Shown: piece after piece, positions 59,698 to 64,000 of the stretch
Numbering within the stretch: the stretch's first letter is position 1
Layout of the letters: each line of letters starts with the position of its first letter
Source: Nemophila menziesii
Taxonomy: Eukaryota > Streptophyta > Magnoliopsida > Boraginales > Hydrophyllaceae
Length of the DNA: 64,000 nucleotides
Direction: 5' to 3'
Assembly (NCBI GenBank): GCA_029959085.1
Contig: JARWIR010000092.1
Coordinates: 1,488,001-1,552,000 of the forward strand
Notes under the pieces: model-generated
Told to the model about the DNA's origin: nothing
The model's database searches: none
The model's input: only the letters and a program-made list of their open reading frames with translations
Position numbers and translations under genes: made by a program

Positions 59698-62600
59698 AAA
59701 AATGAAGTTCTCTCTAGTCATTGTTTAATTTTATTTCACTTTACAAGGATATCTTGAATAGTTTATTGACTAAATTTTAATTACTCCATGCATGATAGTT
59801 ATATAAAGTGAATAATTATATAAACACTTTTATTGTGCCTTAAACACTATAAAAAATAACACATAGATATGCACATGCACGTAACTAGAGAATTTTGATA
59901 AAAAATCTCGGGATTCGAACCAATCTAGAAGCGTATTTCTATCTTTAAAATTCTACAATGTATATATTCTCACCATTTTCCATAACCTCAATTTTATCTT
60001 TAAACCTTGTATATCCTAATATAGTATTTAAACTTTCAATACATCAACTTCTCTTACAGATTTTGCAGAATAAAAATAATTTTTTATTAAAATATAATAT
60101 TGCAGTTCAATAATCCTCAAGTTAGCATAATATTATAGAATCATCTCAGGTATTCGTAACCATACATAACCCATCCCTCTATTTCACCATCACATTTGAC
60201 ATGATTAAATTCAAATTGAACATACTCAAGCGACATTTCAAGACTCCCCCTCTACTGGGGTATATTTTATTTGAAAATATTTTAGTGGCAAATTTTTTCT
60301 AAATGCTTCAAGTAAGTAAATTATAAGAGTGTATCATTAGAAACCATATATAATTAACAAACTTCAAATACAAAATGCAATAGAAAACTTAAATTTTGGT
60401 TAAAATTTCGTCACAGGGGATCATGCTTACACGTACACAATTTTCTGAGAGAACTCCCTGGAACCCGATTTACTTCCTAGAAAAGGAAGGAAGCTTTGAT
60501 GTATATCACTTAACAATAACCACATTTAAACAATTTGTCATAGCTGAAGACATTTCATTCTGCATTAAAAAAAAATTACAGGGTGTGCGCGATACAAATT
60601 CGTTTGGAATTCTTATTAACCAAATTCATGATTTAATGAAATAATTTGAATTGCCAATATATTATTTAGTGTGAAAAACAAGGAACTCTATTACCTTAAC
60701 GAAGATAAATTCAACAATCTTTATCTTTTTTGGCTACAAAATCGTTTGCCTTGTTTGCTACGTCAATTTTTGTTTTATTTACATGAAAACAGTAGTATAA
60801 GAGAAGAGGACAAAGATGAAACATTAATCTAAACAACCATTACACCAGTTGCAAACTGAGACATTGGATGAAATGTATTAAATTATCGATTTATGGTTTG
60901 ATTACATAATCTGCAAATAAATATAGTACTAAATACTGCTCCCATTTAAGATTAAGTTATTTGAAGAATATATAACATATTAAAATAGGAAATATTGATG
61001 TATAGAATAACCATAATCAATATTCACTTACATTTATTGAATCAAGAGCACTATAGGTCTTATATTATTCAACAATTGCACTATAGGTCTTATATTATGC
61101 AAAAATTGCACTATATCTCTTATATTATGGTAATAACAAATAAGAGACTCAAACTTTATCAAAAAATTCAGATGAAATTCTGCTCCATTAAGATCTTAAT
61201 AAATCCATATGTCAATTTAACTCTTCAAAGTTTGTGAGTGTCTCTCTAGATAACTTGCAAGCGTATCTCTGGTTTTAAAATTACATAAAAACCAAATTTA
61301 TTTTTAGAAAAAGGGTCAATCCATATCAAATGAAAATAAATACTTCTCTAAGTTTAGACCACATGGTAGTTAAGGAACATTACCTTAGCATACATCATTC
61401 TTTGGTCCATAATCTTTCTTCAAGATAAATCAGTTTTCTCAAGAAAAGCTTTCCCTTTGGTAACCCGAAATTCAAGATTTGCATTAAAATAGATTCTTTA
61501 TAAAATATTCCATCAAAATAACCAATTGATATATGACTGCATATAAAACATAAAAAGATAGAAAGGTAACACATATCAAGAGTTAACATAATCTGAAGTC
61601 ATTATTCATAGAAGCCGTGTTTTGAAATTGCAGAGAGTAGAGGAATTATTTTTTCCTTGGAGCACTAATTTTTTTGTTATATGACTATTTCTTTTACTGC
61701 AAAGCCCATATTAATAATATGCTGAAAGGCTTCCAAGGTCATAAATTGGCCATTGTAAGATTTGTATTAAAATATAAATCAGATTATTCTAAAAATTGTA
61801 AAAGTAATTAGATTAGGTAAAAAGTAATTCAATTTTTTTAGAAGTTCAATGGAAAATAATAATATTCTTTACCTTAATTTGGGTTCTTTGTCAAGCCGGG
61901 TGATGATGGTGGAGAATGGTCACTAGAGCGGCTTGGTGGGAAGTTGAGTGTGAAGAGACCAAATTGTTCACTTCACAAATAAGTATTCTCAGTACATGAT
62001 TTCTCATACTAAAAGACTTCCAAGGACCATTTGTAGGATTTCTATAAAAATACAATAAACAACAGGAATGTTTATATATGTAAGGAGATTTAGGTAAAAA
62101 TAATACGTTTTTTTAGAAGTTTAATGGTAAAAAATAATATTTGTTATCATAATTTAGGTTCTTCGCCAAGCCGGTTGATAAAAGTGGAGAATGCTTAGTG
62201 ATGGTGATTTTATATGCAGGAGAGCGCTTGATGGAAAGGTGGAGGCAGAGAAATTTATTTTTGTTTTTTGTGCTAATGAATGAGTGAGAAGAGTTGAGTT
62301 TTAGTAGATTCTAAGTTTACATGAAAATAAGTTTTGAGAAGTTAAAACAGTTAAATGAGAATTTTTTTTAAGGAAAATAGAAAAATTAGGTAATTGGTGT
62401 TATATAATATAGATTGATATGATCATATTCTCAAAAATATTGATAGATTAGTTTCGTGAATTATTCGATTTCTAAATAGTATTTTCTTTAATCATAGTAA
62501 TGCATCACTTATCTCAAATAACAAAGTTACTTAATTTTACACCCAAGTGAAAAAATTTAATATGAGATAGGGTTTAATTCATTTGTTATAGTTGGAGGGT

Positions 62601-64000
62601 AGTTTAAGGTTTATATAATTCTGTATTATTAATCATTTTGTAGAAAATTAGACAATGTTTATTATAGATATTAGTGATATGTGTCTAAATGATATCATTG
62701 TAGTTCTAACTAATTATAGCCACTTATATAGTTGTCTTAAGTTACGATTTAGAAATATAACAAATTTGTCACACGGAAAATGCTGATTTATAAAGATCAA
62801 GGACCTGTATTATAACATTTTTATAAAATTATTAAGGTACCAAATTATGTATATATGAAAAGTGATCGGGGGTTAGGGTTTGATAGAAAGATTTACGCGG
62901 ATATGATTTACGAGCTAATATAAATTGAAAATTTGAATTCAATATTTTTTGAAATAAAATAAAAATTATGATTTAAATGGATAATTGTTAATTATGAGAA
63001 GAAAAAATTGAAAAATAAGGAGAAAATGATATTTAAATTTTTATATCATGATAATATATTAAATTTTTAGTTAACATATATTCTGTATTGAATTTTAAGA
63101 TTTATATTAATTTAAAATGAACCATATGTGGAATATTTGTTTTATTTATATATGATTTTCATCTTATTTGATTGTTTTTATATCAGGTTTTTGAAAAGTA
63201 GTAAAACTTCATAATTGATTTATACTTTATAGTGATGTGACAAATATATGAATTTTTTTATTCTTTTTTAAAAAAAATTAATTTATCAAATAGTTAAATC
63301 ATAAGAGTTTCACTAATACTTAGTTATTCTGATAGATAATATATGAATGATATCAACCAAAAGTATATTGATATATATATTTATATTTTATGAAGTGTGT
63401 TGAAAATACGGCTAATGTAGATAATTTTATAACTAATTCTGTCATTGGATATTTTTAGATATTTGTCAAGTGTAATTGCAGCCTAAATATATATGAGATC
63501 TTTGTGAAGTTATTTTCTACTTGGAATTTATTCATGTGAACCATGAACTACTTCAAATTATATATAACTCATCATCACCCTATATGTCTTTTAAACTATT
63601 TTGTTCCATGTACCACATGAGAGAGTGGACTCAACATATATATAAAATAATGTGATTTTTTATGAAGAAAAATACAATACAAAAAAGAGAAGTTTATTCT
63701 TATTATTTTGCAAGTATCTTCAATCAAGGAACGAGATTATCAGTAAAAAAAAATCTTGTCTCACAAGGGAAGAAAAAGTAATAAAATATTAGAAATATAT
63801 ATCTATAATCTATTTATATTATTTATAAAACTATAAAAAAGAATTCTTATACAATGTGAACTCTATGTTTCATATATATCCTGATACAATTCTTATTTTT
63901 ATACTTATTATTTAATTCCTGTAAATAATATCTTAATCTAATAATGATAGATATATATTTGAATTAATTAATTAATTAGTTATCTTATTTAATAAAATTA
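59698..64000. other. Non-coding right part of copy C
   Basis: Matches A 3641-7328 and then 12864-13500. It contains the 30 bp repeats (61048-61129), the exon-like modules (minus strand, about 61589-61385 and 62050-61872) and the empty Helitron site at 63375/63376. No intact gene. Confidence 0.55.

Larger units (their letters stand above)
51318..64000 (+). repeat. Segmental duplication, copy C (right end outside window)
   Basis: Matches B from its left edge and A from 56093 on. It is nearly identical to A downstream of the LINE and shares A-specific deletions. It lacks the A Helitron (empty site 63375/63376) and the B CACTA-like insertion. Confidence 0.9.

Overview
This is AT-rich nuclear DNA from a flowering plant, most likely a dicot. 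The evidence is a plant LINE with a DUF4283 ORF1, a CACTA (En/Spm) transposon with TNP2-like and Transposase_24-like genes, Ty1/copia debris, Helitrons with CTAG ends and a Stowaway-type MITE. A solanaceous or other asterid genome is plausible, but nothing here fixes the species. I found no intact host protein-coding gene, tRNA or rRNA. Almost every open frame is a fragment of a decayed transposable element or chance.

The window is built from repeated copies of one block of at least 15 kb, all on the same strand. Copy A is 1-15430 (its start lies outside the window), copy B about 24455-39798, and copy C about 51318 to the window end. D (about 40133-46735) is older and truncated, and E (about 48800-49570) holds only part of the block's left side. 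Shared deletions give the order ((A,C),B),D. Each full block carries a dead LINE followed by several kb of non-coding sequence. That sequence includes an old minus-strand Helitron 3' terminus and short conserved segments that look like decayed exons.

Younger insertions break individual copies, and other copies preserve some of the empty sites. Copy A holds a 5.5 kb Helitron (7329-12863) with a second, inverted Helitron-like element inside it (8769-10745), and a 244 bp MITE with 9 bp target duplications (14552-14795). The flank beyond copy A holds an 8.03 kb CACTA element (15817-23849) with 10 bp inverted ends and an ATT target duplication. Copy B holds a 1.3 kb non-autonomous CACTA relative (30420-31713). 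Between B and C lie a TNP2 fragment, the D block with LINE reverse transcriptase remains, a Ty1/copia pol relic (46750-47545), unidentified sequence and a Stowaway-like MITE (50839-51097).

The elements do not form a pathway. The main value of the window is as a record of insertion and duplication: duplicated empty sites prove exact transposon boundaries, one Helitron hairpin shows compensatory change, and the CACTA element has an unusual internal repeat architecture. All element identities come from reading translated motifs and termini by eye.
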